Below are positions 12,296-28,020 of a stretch of 64,000 nucleotides of DNA, piece after piece (position 1 is the first letter of the stretch; every line of letters begins with the position of its first letter). The stretch covers positions 8,165,001 to 8,229,000 of the forward strand of contig NC_133903.1 in NCBI RefSeq assembly GCF_964199755.1. Reading direction: 5' to 3'. The translations under genes were made by a program, and so were the position numbers. The notes beneath the pieces are model-generated. The model was not told the origin of the DNA, ran no database searches, and saw only the letters and a program-made list of their open reading frames with translations. This stretch comes from Larus michahellis (Eukaryota; Chordata; Aves; Charadriiformes; Laridae).

Positions 12296-15200
12296 TCAGG
12301 CCACTCCTGGCTGGGGTTGCTGGTACTGGTAGAGGCAGACGGTCCCATCCCGCTGCCCGGCCAGCAGGCAGGCACTGGTGGTGGCCCAGCGGGCCAGCGC
12401 CCAGCTCCCCTCTGGGTCCGGGGGCAGCAGCGCTGTGCATTGCCCCAGCAGCAGGTCCCACACCGCGATGGCTCCCGACGTCAGCACGGCTGCGGCCGAA
12501 GCATCCTTCACGTCACCCTCCAGGTACCTAGGGTCATACACAGAAGGGTCACAGTGTTAGAGTTTTGTTGTCAAAACACTATCGCATCACTTTTTAAAAT
12601 TAGCTAGTTTTTCATGTAGAAAATTCATAAGCATATTTAAGCCAACTGTGGGAAGCCAGGTTAAGTTACATGTTGTATCTTCAGCGCACCTGAGAACAAA
12701 GGATGTCGAGACAATCCTTCCGCGGCCTCAACACATACTTGAAAATTGTTCGGTAAGCCAAGATCTCAATCCCCTACTATTTGTGCCCATCCATCATAAT
12801 GTTTCCTACGTAAGTGCATTGCAAGACTGAGTCTTAAACAGCTTAGTCTTCAAAATGCAAGACATAGGAAGGAAAAGGTCATCTGACTGCAAACAGCTGC
12901 TTAACATAAATAAACCGAGCAAAGTGCTCTTTAACACCACAAAGGCTCAGAAAGTCTCATTTGCAGATATTTTCTCTGGGGGGTTTTGCTTGATGAACCC
13001 AGTTACAGCATTTCCACAATCCCTTTGTGCAGGGGGGGAGGGAAGACAAAAGCATGCAGGAGGCAGAAAATCACCTCTCCTGTCTGTGAGCGGAGCCCCA
13101 CGCCACGCGGTGACACCGGGAGCTCTGAGGTCAGCGCACAGACTGGCGCAGGAAACGGGCAGGAAACAGCCAACACCCTCGCCCCATTCCAGGGGCGTTT
13201 GTCCCACATACAGGACAAACGGCAGTGACGGATGCAGCCTCCTTATCATGGGCAAGATGGCAAATGGACCCCTGCCAGCAGTGCTGCTCAGCTCGTTAAG
13301 CGGTTCCCCCCCAAAACCAGCTCAAAGGAGTCATGTAGCCATCACACGGAGCCACCCCCTGCGGTACTTGCCTTCCAGCATGGCCAGGTGGGAGGGAGGA
13401 GAACATCACCCCCGTGCTCCTGGCTGTTTTGGGGTTGAACGCTACCACGCGGAACGCGGGGTTTCCACAGGACTCGCTCTCTTTGGCGTGGGGATGACTT
13501 AAAACAACAAACAGAAGTCCCTGATACACACAGGAAAAATACATCACTAAACACAACAGCAAGAGGGGAAAAAAACCCAAAGAATTTTCCAAAAAATTAA
13601 TTGCTACATTCTCTCCATAATCAAAGCCCCAAGGACAGTGATGCATTATTTTTACCGAATAAAATAGAAATGGTTTACTTTCCTTATCAAATTAGATAAA
13701 AGCCAAAGCAGCTGCTGACTGATAAGGGCTGATGCAATACAGGAAAATGACAGCTCAGTGACCCACTGGATTTATGCACTTATCTCTCTGCCTGAAAAAG
13801 GAAAACTTGCTGTAGGATGAGGTGACATTTAAAGTAAAATTTCTGGGCCCCATTTAAATCCCTAGGAGCTTAAAATGTAACAAGAATTCCATGCGAAGCA
13901 GCACAGATGAAAACAGTGCCTCTCGGAACCGTCACAGGCCAACATGAAATATGCTGGGATAGATATTCTGAGGAAGTCTCCAACGACTCTTGACTCAAGC
14001 CATCATTATTGGACAAGACATTCTTGTCCCAAAAGGTTAAATGCTCACTGAGAACAATCAAATCCTTGATAAACTACAGAAATCCATCTGTAGACAGAGC
14101 GCAGGTGGAAGCAAGTGGTAAAGAAACACTAGTATGAATCTTGGTTTGTAACAGTTGATATCCTCGGGGGTATATATGTAAATAACAACCACTTTGCATC
14201 GGTTTCCCGTCACGCTGGCAGCTATCCACTTGTGAAACGGAAGAGACTTACCAAGCACCAGCACTGGGCAACAGTACTTCTGCTTCCCACGTGCAAGATG
14301 CTGCTGCTTTGGAATGATCCATCACACTCATTTTATTACTACACTGCAGAAAGCCAAGAATTCAAGGTAGCCAGTGTGGCTTATTTCTCCTAGTTAACCT
14401 GTTTTCCTTTGAAATATCTTCAGAGCTGATATTTCAATCCACTCTAGAAACCCTAATCCTTTAAGTCGCTACCACAGTTAGTCAGCGCAGTCCATGCGTA
14501 AACTGCGTGTCATATTTCACATACGTACAGAGTCGGAATATGCTCGATGGCAGATGGAAGCTGGGTAGGAATAACCAACGTGCATCTTCTTCAGGAGCTG
14601 GCCCGTTTTCAAATTCCTGCAGTTGGTGACAATACAAATTCCGACTGCATTTCCATCCTCTATCTGTTATTTTCTAATCATAGTTAACATCGCTATGCAA
14701 GACGGACATATATATTTGGATTCACATAAACCAACTAAGACAAGAGCCCACAGGAAGAGATGTAATGAATATGACGTAAAAGCAAGTGGGATTCTAGCAG
14801 CATAGTTCATTCGCTTTCTATCTGACTGTACAGAAGTTAGAGCGCCAGAATGTAGGCCTTTTGACAATTATCATTTCAAACGCTAATCAGCAGCCAACAA
14901 ACACTCCTATACAATGTCTGCAGCTACGCGCTACAGCCACCACATACACCTGCAAGCTAAATCATTTCATTGTGAAGGAAAACACTGACCAAACAACAAT
15001 GCTGTTCACTGCAGTGGTGCCAACCAAGGCGTCTCTCGCTCCTTCTACTTCAGCAAAAGCTAAAACAGTTTCTTCGGGGGGCATCAAAGTCTGTCCATCC
15101 TTGCACCTGAACATCAGATTAGCAAGGGAGAAAAGGCAGTCAAAACTATGTGTTTTGTTCTCAGCACACCTCCACAATGAAGAGGAACCTGACGCTCTTC

Positions 15201-18200
15201 TACATCTGAGATGTTTTCTTTGCTTCCACCTGCCTCACTGAGACCACCCCAAAACCAGCAGACTCACCTTCCCGTCTCTGAAAGCGACACTATTTCCACT
15301 TGCTGCTCTTGCACAGTCCTGCTGCTGCTGACCAGCCTCCTATCCTTTATCCCAAGAACAGCTTTTATATTTCCAGTTTTTACTAGTGATTGCTTGAATA
15401 AGTCATTCTCAGAGGAATAAAGCAAGAGCCTAAATTAAGAGAAAAGTATGCATAATGACAGAAGGAAGCACAATTCAAACATGCCATAGAGTATAAAAAC
15501 AAGCATATGTTTAAACAGTCTAACACCTCTAGAGGTGAATAAGCAAGTCTTTATAGTTGATTTTTAGAAATCCCTTCCATATTTTCCAACTGTTAAAGCA
15601 GCTGAGAAAGTGACACATTAGTAAGAGATAATTTAAATGACTACACAAGAGCAGAGTTAAGCTGCAGCTATTCAGGGTGCAAAGTGCTAGTAAGAAATAA
15701 ATACAACACCTTATTTCTCCAATCTCCAAATCTCCCAATGCTATACACACAAGATTACAGGCATCCGGCAGAGGAACAATCTGTATTACAGGAATCTAGG
15801 ACAGCAAAACAATAATTCAGTGTCACCTACAACGTCCCTTTGACTTTATTGCCATTTTCTAGAGTGTTTCAAGGAAAATGATATGGAGCAGAACTAATTT
15901 TCAGATCCCTCTGAAGAAGCACACTTAGATTAACAGCTGAACTCTCTGCTGACTGTTTACCTAATTAAACAATCCCTGTTGACGTAAGAGACAAAAAGTG
16001 TCTCCAGGGAGCATAAGGGGAAAGAGCCTAAGTCAGTAGCTGCAGCCACCATTCAGTACATGAAGTATGAAATTCCAGCAGGTAACACGCAACCATAGAA
16101 GCTACTGGCCTTCTCCATCAGCAGTGCAAATCATTCTCCTCGTTGCCTGATGGAATGAAAAAATTATGCGACCTAAAGAACTTACCTTGCACCCAAGACT
16201 GCAAGCTCCTTGTATCTTGGGAACTAACACACTGGGACAAGAAAGCTGTCCTAAATTCTAGAAATAAGGATGGCGTTCATACCTCTCCGACCTGCCAAGT
16301 ATAGACTTTTCCCCAGTGGTCAGATGCCAGAGGTTTCCACAAGGAGACAGAACTCTCACAAGCAGTCACCACGCACAGCTCTCTGCAGCCAGCTGCTTCC
16401 CACCACACGGTACTCACGTCCACAGCACAGGAACTTGAAGAATCCTGTCCAAGACAAAGCAGCACTGGTTTTCTTCTGATTGATAGACATGGTTATCTAA
16501 CCTAGGGGTTCGGACCAAGAAAAATGCTTGACGTTCAGTGTGCAGAGAATTTAAGGCTAAAACTTAATGCTCACAAAGTTTAATTTTGAGGAAAGAGTCA
16601 GTAAGGCACTGTCCTGGTTTGAGGTAAAACAGAACCAACTTTCTGTTCAGTAATTTTATTTCTTAGCTAGGCCTCTTCTAACTCTCTGAAATTAACAGCA
16701 TGTTGTGTCTGAAACGGTTCGTTCTCAGTGATAAGACCAATGTTTACAGTTTGTGCCAAGGAATGGTACCCAGAGAGGCTCTTGAGTATACTTATTGCTA
16801 TAACAACCAAGGTCAGCTAATTTCGTTATTTGCCCCGTTGGAGGGTCAGAAATGGAAAAGCGTAGAGGGGTCCCACCTGCAGGGAGGAGCGGACAGGACA
16901 GGGGACCCAAAATTGACCAACAGGGTATTCCATCCCATCTGCCCCATGCTCAGTACAAAAGCTGAGGGGTCAAAGGGTCAATTCTCTTCCTTCAATGTCT
17001 GACATCCAAGGAGGACCCTGTCTGTTCATCTGCCTTTGATCCCGATCCGTGGGTTCCTGACTCCAGCTGTGGAATTCAGTTCTCACCCATCACCGAGTCC
17101 AGTCTGGGACTTCCACAGTTCCTGCTGGTGACGTCATCCTGGGAGCTTAACATGGTTTTGTATATACTGTATCTATTTCATTCTTTCCCTTTTTATTTTA
17201 TTATTACTATTTCATTAGTTTAGTTTCCTCTAAACTTGTAAATCTCTTTATCTCTCCTCCTCCTCTCCGTGTACGAGAGGCTGAGGGGGAGCATCTGTCA
17301 CCGGCCATCGGCCAATTTGGCCGAAACCACGACATGCACCGAGGAAAACAAGCCAGGTACGTTTCACCCTTAAAGCAGCAAACATATTGGCTCACACGAC
17401 AAAAATTACTTGTCATTTGAAACAACAGGCACCCAGCAGAGCCCAGGGCTGGGACAGGACTGGGGGTACCACGGCACAGCCATAACAAAGCCTGAGTGCC
17501 ACCTACCTGCAGAAGCACTTGCTTCCCTTGTTGCACAAATGGGAGGGGGGACTTGCAGTAGCACAGACGGAGTTTAAAACTGAACAAAGCAAGGGCCTTC
17601 TCTTCTCCCTTCTAAAAACATTTTCAGCTTCAGCCACATTATTGTTGGCTGCTTATGCTAATCCCCCAGGCTTGCTTCCTGAGCAAAACTTTGCGCTTTG
17701 GTTTGGAAAAGCTAGAGGTGGCCCAGCCCCCAGCAAGCTCATCTGGAGTTCAACAGGCTTTCCCACAGATGTTGCTTCCTTGCCTGCCAACTGTTCCCTA
17801 CCCGCTAGGAGACAGAGGACAGTGGAAGGACAGACACGACTGCAGGAGGAAGAGCCCATGGCTCAGCTGTGCAAACGGTCCTGGGCAAGATTTGCCTTGG
17901 TCATTGCATGTGCAATCAAGGCTCCCTTCCAGAAGGGTGTGAACATCAACATGTGTATTTGGCACAGTGCTGTAGTCCCCCACAAAATTTGTTGGTTACT
18001 GGGCGAGGTAGTGCCTGCAATGGTGACAGGAGGCCACGGGAGCCACAGGGCAGGCAACAGGGATACAAGGGCTGAGATCATTTTACCTGGGGCTGAAGAA
18101 AAATGCAGCAGTTCTGTTTGTTAAGACCTTTGTATGTGTTTAGACATTTGTTATTCAGAAACAAGCACTGAAATCCTTTATCAGTCAAAAGGAGATATAC

Positions 18201-21200
18201 AGCAACCTAACCTTTCAGCATGCTTTACTACAAGCGAAGGCAGAACTGATGAAATTAGACAGCAATCTATTTTGTTCAACTAGCCATTCTGCATTTTTTA
18301 TTGCATTTTTGTTAAACTTAGTATTAATGAGCTGCTACTGACTCGGTAAACAACTATCTGATGTTACCTTTAGCTTTGATACAAGCTGCAAGCTCTCTTC
18401 TCTGAGGCCATCAAACAGTACCGGAGTCATCTGTTCTGCCACATCTTTCTTCTGCACAAACAAGTAAAGAATGAGGATAATTCAACTTTGAAATTACATT
18501 CAGCCCCTACAAGAGTGAGGCAGAAGCACGAATTCATTCTGCATGCAGTTATTGGAGAGCTATGGTAGGAGCACCTCTTTTTGTACTTCCGTGTCTTTGA
18601 AAACCAAGAGATCCCAGACAGGTTATTTCCTGGTTTCACCTCAAAATTGTCTTTTACCACCACTCTGCATCTATCAGCCTTCAGAGACAAGTCATTCTTT
18701 CAGTACCCATCCTGCATGTGAGTTATTTATATATTATATAAATTTATAATATATTTATATATTATACCTCCTTTATCAAATCCCAGCTGAAAATTTTCCT
18801 TAAGGTAGACCAACACTATGTGGGTACCAGAAAGTTTTTGCTCATACACACGTTTCAAAATCACATCTGCAATAAGCATTGAAACCCGTATCTCCAGTTT
18901 CATCAAACAGGATTTTAAAATTTGCTTTTGAGGTCAAAAGACCTGAGGCAAAAGATGAAAATCAAACATTTACCAAGTCAGGTAAAAGACAGCGTGCAGG
19001 GCTAGCATGCAAAGAAGTCTTTACCCTGGAGTCAGGCAAGACTCTGGAAAAGGGGATTCGCCTACAAAACCACTGACTTAGTACCCTTGGCAAAGAGGCC
19101 AGCTTATTACCTGCTCAGGAGAAGCCCTGCAGGATCTCTGCTGTTTGCTCTCCGACTGCTGATGCTTCTCCAAGGCCACAGCCTCATCAGATTCATTATG
19201 GGGAGCTTCTAAATTAAATGTTGTACTTTGTTCCTCCTCTTTTCTAGCAGATCCTGCACCACAGCTGTCCAAGTGCAGTGGAACGGCAGAGTCTTTGCAT
19301 TCCCCATCATCCACGACCTGGGCAGATGCCCCTCTGGAGAAATGTGGGTTCGCTTGTGAGGGAGATACGGAAGGTGTACTGGGGAAGACCTCACTGCATA
19401 CTGATGGTAAAATGGCTGGGGTTGCACCCACAACAGGAAAAACAGATGAGGAAATCTGAGACTCAGGCTGAGTGGGAGCACCAGCTAAGACAGTCCCCAT
19501 GGGAGTAAGGAACAAAGCATGGGTGGAAAGTTCTTTCTTGGAAGCTGGGCTTTCTACGTGAGGTAACTTGGGTGATCCATTTTTGAAAGGCGAAATCAAA
19601 TTACTTTTGAGCCTTTTTTCTTCTGGATTCATTTCTGCATCTTGTGCGTCCCCTGAAGCTGCACCATCTCCAAACGTATTAGGAACAAAAACCTCCAAGT
19701 CATTCACAGGGGAAGATTCTAATTTCTCAAGTTTTAGTAGTCCAAATTCCTCATCCGGTAAGTGAAAGTCTCTGATTCCCAGCCTGGGGGCCAGCCACTG
19801 GGGACTGCGAAAGCAGAAGAGAGAGCTGCAAGTGTCAGGGTCCGTAGCAGGGAGGTGAAGAGAAGCAGGATCCCCTGAACGCACTGGATAGCTACGTCTT
19901 CTTTTGCTCTCATCTACACAAAGAAAAACACCATCCAAGAACATCACATCATAGAATAACCAGCAACTAGCCTTTTCAGAGTCTCTCATCCAGAGTGTCA
20001 CTCTAATCTATTTTTTAAAAAAAAAAAGCCATACCATCTTAACATGCGGAAGTGGCACTTTTCTGGAAAGACATAACATTCTGCAATTGCTCTGCATCTA
20101 GCCTTCAGCAAAAGTATCATCGCCAAAGACTGCCAGAATTGACCAAGTGCTTGGTCAGTTTGTTTTGGGTGGTTCTCTCCCAACACATTCTCTTTTTACA
20201 ATATTGACAGACCCTCAAACTGTAATGCTACTCTTTGTGTTTAACACTTGTCAGCACTAAAAAAAATAAATTATTAATATGCAGACTTAGTTGGAGAAAC
20301 AGATTTACATCCATTTGCTGGAAAATCAAGTGCAGAGTGCACAACATTTGCTCTAACAGCAAAGGCAGCTTAAAAAGTTCTCAGCCCTGCTCCTCATCCA
20401 TGCACGGCTGTTCACTCTTCATCACTGTGCTGAAGCAGAAGTTTCCGGAATTCTGCAAGGAACATGGGCACCACAATGATCTATATTTTTAAAAAAGCTC
20501 TCATTTAAAAAAAAAAAAAAAAAGTTAACCCATGTAAGATTTTCTTGAATAAAAAAATATGGTAAGGCATGAACAGCAGTGCATGCACTCACTGGGATGT
20601 TTCCCTGCCTTGCTCTCGGGCTCTAGTTTTAGGGAGTATTTGAAGAAGTACCTTTTGAGACTTGACTGGCTCTCTGTCTTGCAGAAGAACGCAGGGAGCG
20701 ACGCAGAGGGACGTTAATTGCTAGGAGCTCCTCAGCCCTGCAGGCTCCTTGCACGTACTGATTCTTAACATGCTCCACTGGATGTTTATCACCCTGACAC
20801 ACACCTAAGTTGGCTTCCAGATCTCCTATATGGCTGGCAAAAGTTTCATTTCCTGGGTTCAGAGAATCCTTGTTCTGAAGCGGATTTTGAACCTGTTCTG
20901 ACAGAGTCTTATGGCATTTGCCAAGCACTTGGCTTCCTCCAGGAGGAGGATCAGAACTCGTTGGCTGTATAGCGCCGGCCACTTCTGTCTCTCCAGACCC
21001 AAGAGCTGCAGCAGCAGACAACCTTCTCTCATCTGAAGATGACTTTTCAAGATTAGCCTCACGGTTTTCCTTTTCACTCTGACGCTCATTTGACAGCAGA
21101 CTACTGCTTTCCCTCGGTGGTATGAGATCCAAACTCTCTATAAGTTCCTGTGACACTTGATGCACAGAGGGTTTGCAGGTAGACTTTCTTCTTCCCTTTT

Positions 21201-23456
21201 GTTTCCTCTGCGATCGTCTCTGATCTTGCTTTGTGCTAGTGATACTGCTTTGAGAAATCGATCCAAGTGACGTGCTGCTACCACTGGACGCAGCAAGAGA
21301 TTTCTGAGTACTTGAATTTGCTGAATCGTTTTCAGCACCAAGAAAAGGGGACGGCACAACCCCTGACTCTGAATCATTTTCAACTCTTTCTTGGGAGTGC
21401 CAATCTAAATTTGCATCTTTCTGCTTGCACTTACTTCGCTGACCTTTCTTGCTTCTGCCCAGCTGGCTGAGAATTACAGCATCAAGATCCACTTTCCTCT
21501 GGCAATTAGACATGCGTCGAGTTGTCCTGATGTAGTACTCAACTGGAAAGAGAAGCCCTTCAACCACTGTGCAAGAGTTCAATGTACTTTCAGGAGCTGT
21601 CACCTTTTCTGTATGAGGAAGTCTTGACTGAATTTCAAGCTGTTGATTCTCCAACAGTTCTTCAACATTGCCCAGCGCAAGATCTGTAGGAGAGGGATTT
21701 AAGCTATTAGTGTCACTTTGATTTCCTTCATGGCTTTTGCTCTCATTAGATACAGTGTTATTTCCATCGGCAGGCAATACTTCATTTTCTGACATCAAAT
21801 CCAAGAGCCTATGTAATTCTCCCCGATCTTCACACATACTCTCACTGTCCGTTTGTTTTATTATACTGGAAGATTCGTTTCCTCCATCAGCACTGATGTC
21901 AAGTAAAACAGAGTCACCATTCTCCGAACATGGCTGTGCAGGCTCACAGTTATCAGATATGGCCTCAGCACCTGGGGACTCAGGCTGCCAGACATCGCTG
22001 CTGTCCCTCAGCGCACCCAGGAACAGCTCAGGCACTTCTAGAGGGACACTGTCTCCAAGCACGTCTTGGACGACTCCTAACGCTGCACTGGGAGGAGTGA
22101 AACTGTTTTCTTCTCTCCCCACAAGTGCTGGGCTGGATACTCTTTGAGTGTTTTCCTCAATGTTCAAGACACTGCTTCGCCTGAAGACTGGTGACCGAAG
22201 TTCCTCGGTATTGGCAATTTGATTCTTCACCATTTCATCACTGTTGATTAGAGGCCCATCATGCACTGATTCCCTTTCCTCTGATACTGGAGCCTTTGCC
22301 CGTCTCCTCAGCTTCATCAAGCTTCTGGAGGTTTTGGGTTTTTTCTCCTCAGGGGCAGGCCTAACGATTCCACAGCACAGGTTTTCCTGGCTAGGCTGTA
22401 TGCTTTCTGCCTGCGAGCTGCCTGACAAGCTAATCTCATTGTCAGAGAATTCAGGAGCGTGTTTAAATGCAACAGGTGTTTTCTTCTCTGTGCCAGGATC
22501 AGAGCAGGTTTTAGTCTGTAACTGAGGGGTTCCATGTTTGTCAGCACTAGGAGATACGTTATCTCTAGAACCTGTGGGAAAAAAACCTCATATATGTAAA
22601 GTACTCCCAGCAAAGTCCCATCCAAGAGAAACATCACACAATAAGACTAGATGACTTTGTTAGGACCAAAAGAGTGGGATCTTACAGTCGGGATCAGGGA
22701 GCGCTGTAGACCTGGTGAGGAAGAAAGGAGACATGTTATTGCAGATCGCGATTGAGCAGCACTGGAAAGGCCGGGTGTGGAGGGCAGTGGACGTGGCAGC
22801 AGCTGCAGACAGGGGACAGCAGAGCTGGGGTCTGTCCCCGGCTCGGCAGGCCAGCCCGCGGGGGCACAGAAGGGCGACAGTGACAGGGCTGACCAGCCCC
22901 CCCCGCCATCACCCACGGGGCAAGAACACCGGGCAGCACAGGACGGCTGGCGGGGGCCTCTGGGCACTCGCACCCCCGGCCTGAAGCGGGAGGCCGCCTG
23001 CCGCCTCTTACCTGCAGGGCTCCGCTCCCACTGGCCTCCTTCCTCCGCCGTGCCCCGGCCGTGGCTCCGGACTCGCTCGGCTCGCCGCGCCCGCTGCGGA
23101 CACAACACCGGAGGCGGAGGGCTGGGACCGGCCTCCCGGTACCTCCTCCCGCGCCCGGCCGGGCCAAGCCCCGACGGCGACCCCGACCCGGCCCCGGCCC
23201 CGGCCCAGCCCGCTCACCCGCAGCCGGCTGACGGTCTCGCTGTACTCCCTCCTCAGCAGCGCCAGCTTCTCCCTCAGCTGCAAGACACAACGCACCGGGC
23301 TGGGGCTGGCACCGTCGCGCCGGGCCCCGCTCGGTCCCGCGCCGGGCACCGCACCTTCTCCTTCTGGGCGCCGCTGAGGGCCTCCCCGCCGGCCGCCGCC
23401 GCCTCCCCCGGTCCCTCAGCAGCCGCCGTTCCTTCCATGGCCGCCGGTCCCTCCAT
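12296..23456 (-). CDS. PALB2: Partner and localiser of BRCA2
   Basis: Thirteen exons close in frame (1348 residues; human 1186): 23456-23355, 23277-23218, 23093-23012, 22571-20652, 19913-19111, 18451-18368, 16444-16283, 15795-15710, 15429-15268, 15106-14990, 14616-14529, 13520-13372 and 12527-12296. PALB2 joins BRCA1 to BRCA2 and RAD51 at DNA breaks. Visible parts are the N-terminal coiled coil ([17 protein letters not shown]) that binds BRCA1, the chromatin-association motif in exon 4 ([20 protein letters not shown]), and the C-terminal WD40 propeller (exons 7-13) with [14 protein letters not shown]. Exons 7-12 measure 162, 86, 162, 117, 88 and 149 nt, the same as human as I recall. Growth is in exon 4 (1920 nt). 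Intron 12 has a GC donor (AAG|GCAAGT). Start choice: in-frame ATGs also lie at 23486, 23438 and 23591; 23456 gives the human-like short lead. Intron 6 holds a solo LTR. Confidence 0.95.
16610..17334 (+). mobile_element. Solo LTR, avian ERVL-like endogenous retrovirus
   Basis: The element begins TGTCCTGGTTTG and ends AAACCACGACA, the mirrored TG...CA ends of a common bird LTR family, with an A/T-rich segment before a C/T-rich end. It is about 725 bp. The flanks (GGCAC / TGCAC) look like a slightly changed 5-bp target copy. No internal viral region is present, so it is a fossil left by LTR-LTR recombination. It lies in PALB2 intron 6, antisense to the gene. Age is likely old but not measurable from one LTR. 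Confidence 0.75.
18722..18768. repeat. AT-only palindromic tract
   Basis: About 45 bases of A and T built from TATTTATA, TATATTATA and their complements, able to fold on itself. It lies in PALB2 intron 5. Confidence 0.7.
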
Positions 23457-23589
23457 AGCGGCCTCCCGCGGGAAGCGCGTGTCCATGGCAACCGGGCCGC
23501 CATAGGCCGCGCCCGCGGCGGAAGCGCCGTCTGGCGGGAGGAAGTGACGTGTCGGAAGCCGGGAGTGGCCGTGCGGAAGCGACGCCGCC
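23457..23589. promoter_or_regulatory. Bidirectional PALB2-DCTN5 promoter
   Basis: Only 133 bp separate the two start codons. The stretch is CpG-rich and TATA-less. It holds ETS-type GGAAG sites at 23519-23524, 23539-23544, 23553-23558 and 23574-23579, a CRE half TGACGT at 23545-23550, and an RFX-like palindrome GTGTCCATGGCAAC at 23479-23492. Human PALB2 and DCTN5 are also head to head. The factors are inferred from motif shape only. Confidence 0.75.
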
Positions 23590-26582
<2,993 letters not shown>

Positions 26583-28020
26583 TAGCCTATTTACCATGTT
26601 TCAGAGCAGTAAAGGCACACAGGAGTATTCTGGGGGCAGGGAGAGGGATATTGTTCAGCAAGACCAGGGCACGGCCCTCTGCTGTTCCTGAGCACTTCTA
26701 TGAGTGTTCCTCAACACTAATGGTCCGGCCAAGCAGTCCCTGGTGAAAGCTGCTGTGTCATGTTGTTTAAACTTTGTATCCTCATTTGAATGTATTTCAT
26801 TCCATGTTGTCTGAATTGTGACATTAAATGTTCTGGATCTAGGAAAGCTGACAGAATTCCCTTTAGGGCACATCTCCTCTTTGCAGCTGGGGAACAAGGC
26901 GGAGTTGACAGGGCGTACTCTGCAGCCTAAGCCTGTCTTTCACGTCAGTTCTGTTCCTTACCCACAGCAAGTGGGTTTACGTTTGCTAGAAGCAATCTCC
27001 GTCCTAGAACAGAAGCACTGTGTGGCTGATCTGTGTGTTATGGGTAGTTACCAGGGTTCATTAGACCCAGTGTTTTCCTTTGGAAAAATATTTGCTGCTC
27101 TGTAGGCCTGCAAATGGCCTGAATGGCCTCTTCCTTTTCGCCCTGTGGACTGAGATTCTCTCTTATAGGGACAGGGTATCATTCATCATCCTGGGATTGG
27201 CTTTAGGACTTTTGGCCAACATTGAAACCTGTCTTTCTGTGCCTTGCCTGACAGGACACTTCTTAGCTTTTAGCTCTTGAAGTAGACATCAGTCCTGTGC
27301 TCTCACCCGTCACAAAGGATTAGGATTCTCATGGCTGATGCATGTTCAACTTCCTGAACATCACAGACCTTAAAGAGCCAAAGGGCTTTGGGAAGAGGAT
27401 TGTCATGTCACTCACAGAGTTCAGTGCAGCAGAAAGTGGGTAATAAAAAGCAGAAACCCGAGAGAATGCTGCAATTGTCCCCACTTATTACCCAGTATGT
27501 ATATTTGCAGAAAGCTCTTTGGTGCTTTTTTGCATTATAAAACTTAAGAAGGAAATTCAGACTTCTTGGAAAAGGTGAACATTTCATTTTGGACATGTAC
27601 TAGAGCAGGAATAATTCTTGTTGGGAGCAGCTCTGTGAAAGCATGAGACAGCTGACACTTGCGTGTACCTGACTCAGTACCAGACAACTGGCTAAAAATG
27701 AATCTGCCTGCTCTGGTTGTGTTATATTAGAGCTTAGCATTGTCCTTCTCTAGCTTTTAAAACTGGGGCTCCTGCATGTTGTAGTGTAGAAGCTGGGGGC
27801 CAGGACACATCTTAGTTACATGGTGTATGGCTGTGAGATGAGCAGCCCTGGAGCCTTCAGCTGTTCTGTATAGTGCAAAGTACTGATACACCTTAAATAG
27901 CAAACAGCTGTACAAGTACTAAAGTGTGTAGTAACTGCTGTTAATCAAATGTAAAACCACTGACTGGTTTGTTTGTATTTTTACTGTACATAAATTAAAG
28001 CCTCTTCAGTTGTTCAAGTG
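26583..28020 (+). other. DCTN5: DCTN5 3' UTR (inferred)
   Basis: Sequence after the stop codon has no convincing open frame. ATTAAA at 27994-27999 with GT-rich sequence after it marks a likely end. An earlier ATTAAA near 26823 could give a shorter form. Confidence 0.5.
27994..27999 (+). terminator. DCTN5: Poly(A) signal of DCTN5
   Basis: ATTAAA is followed within 40 bases by TTGTTCAAGTG and GGTTGTG, a plausible downstream GT element. Confidence 0.45.
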
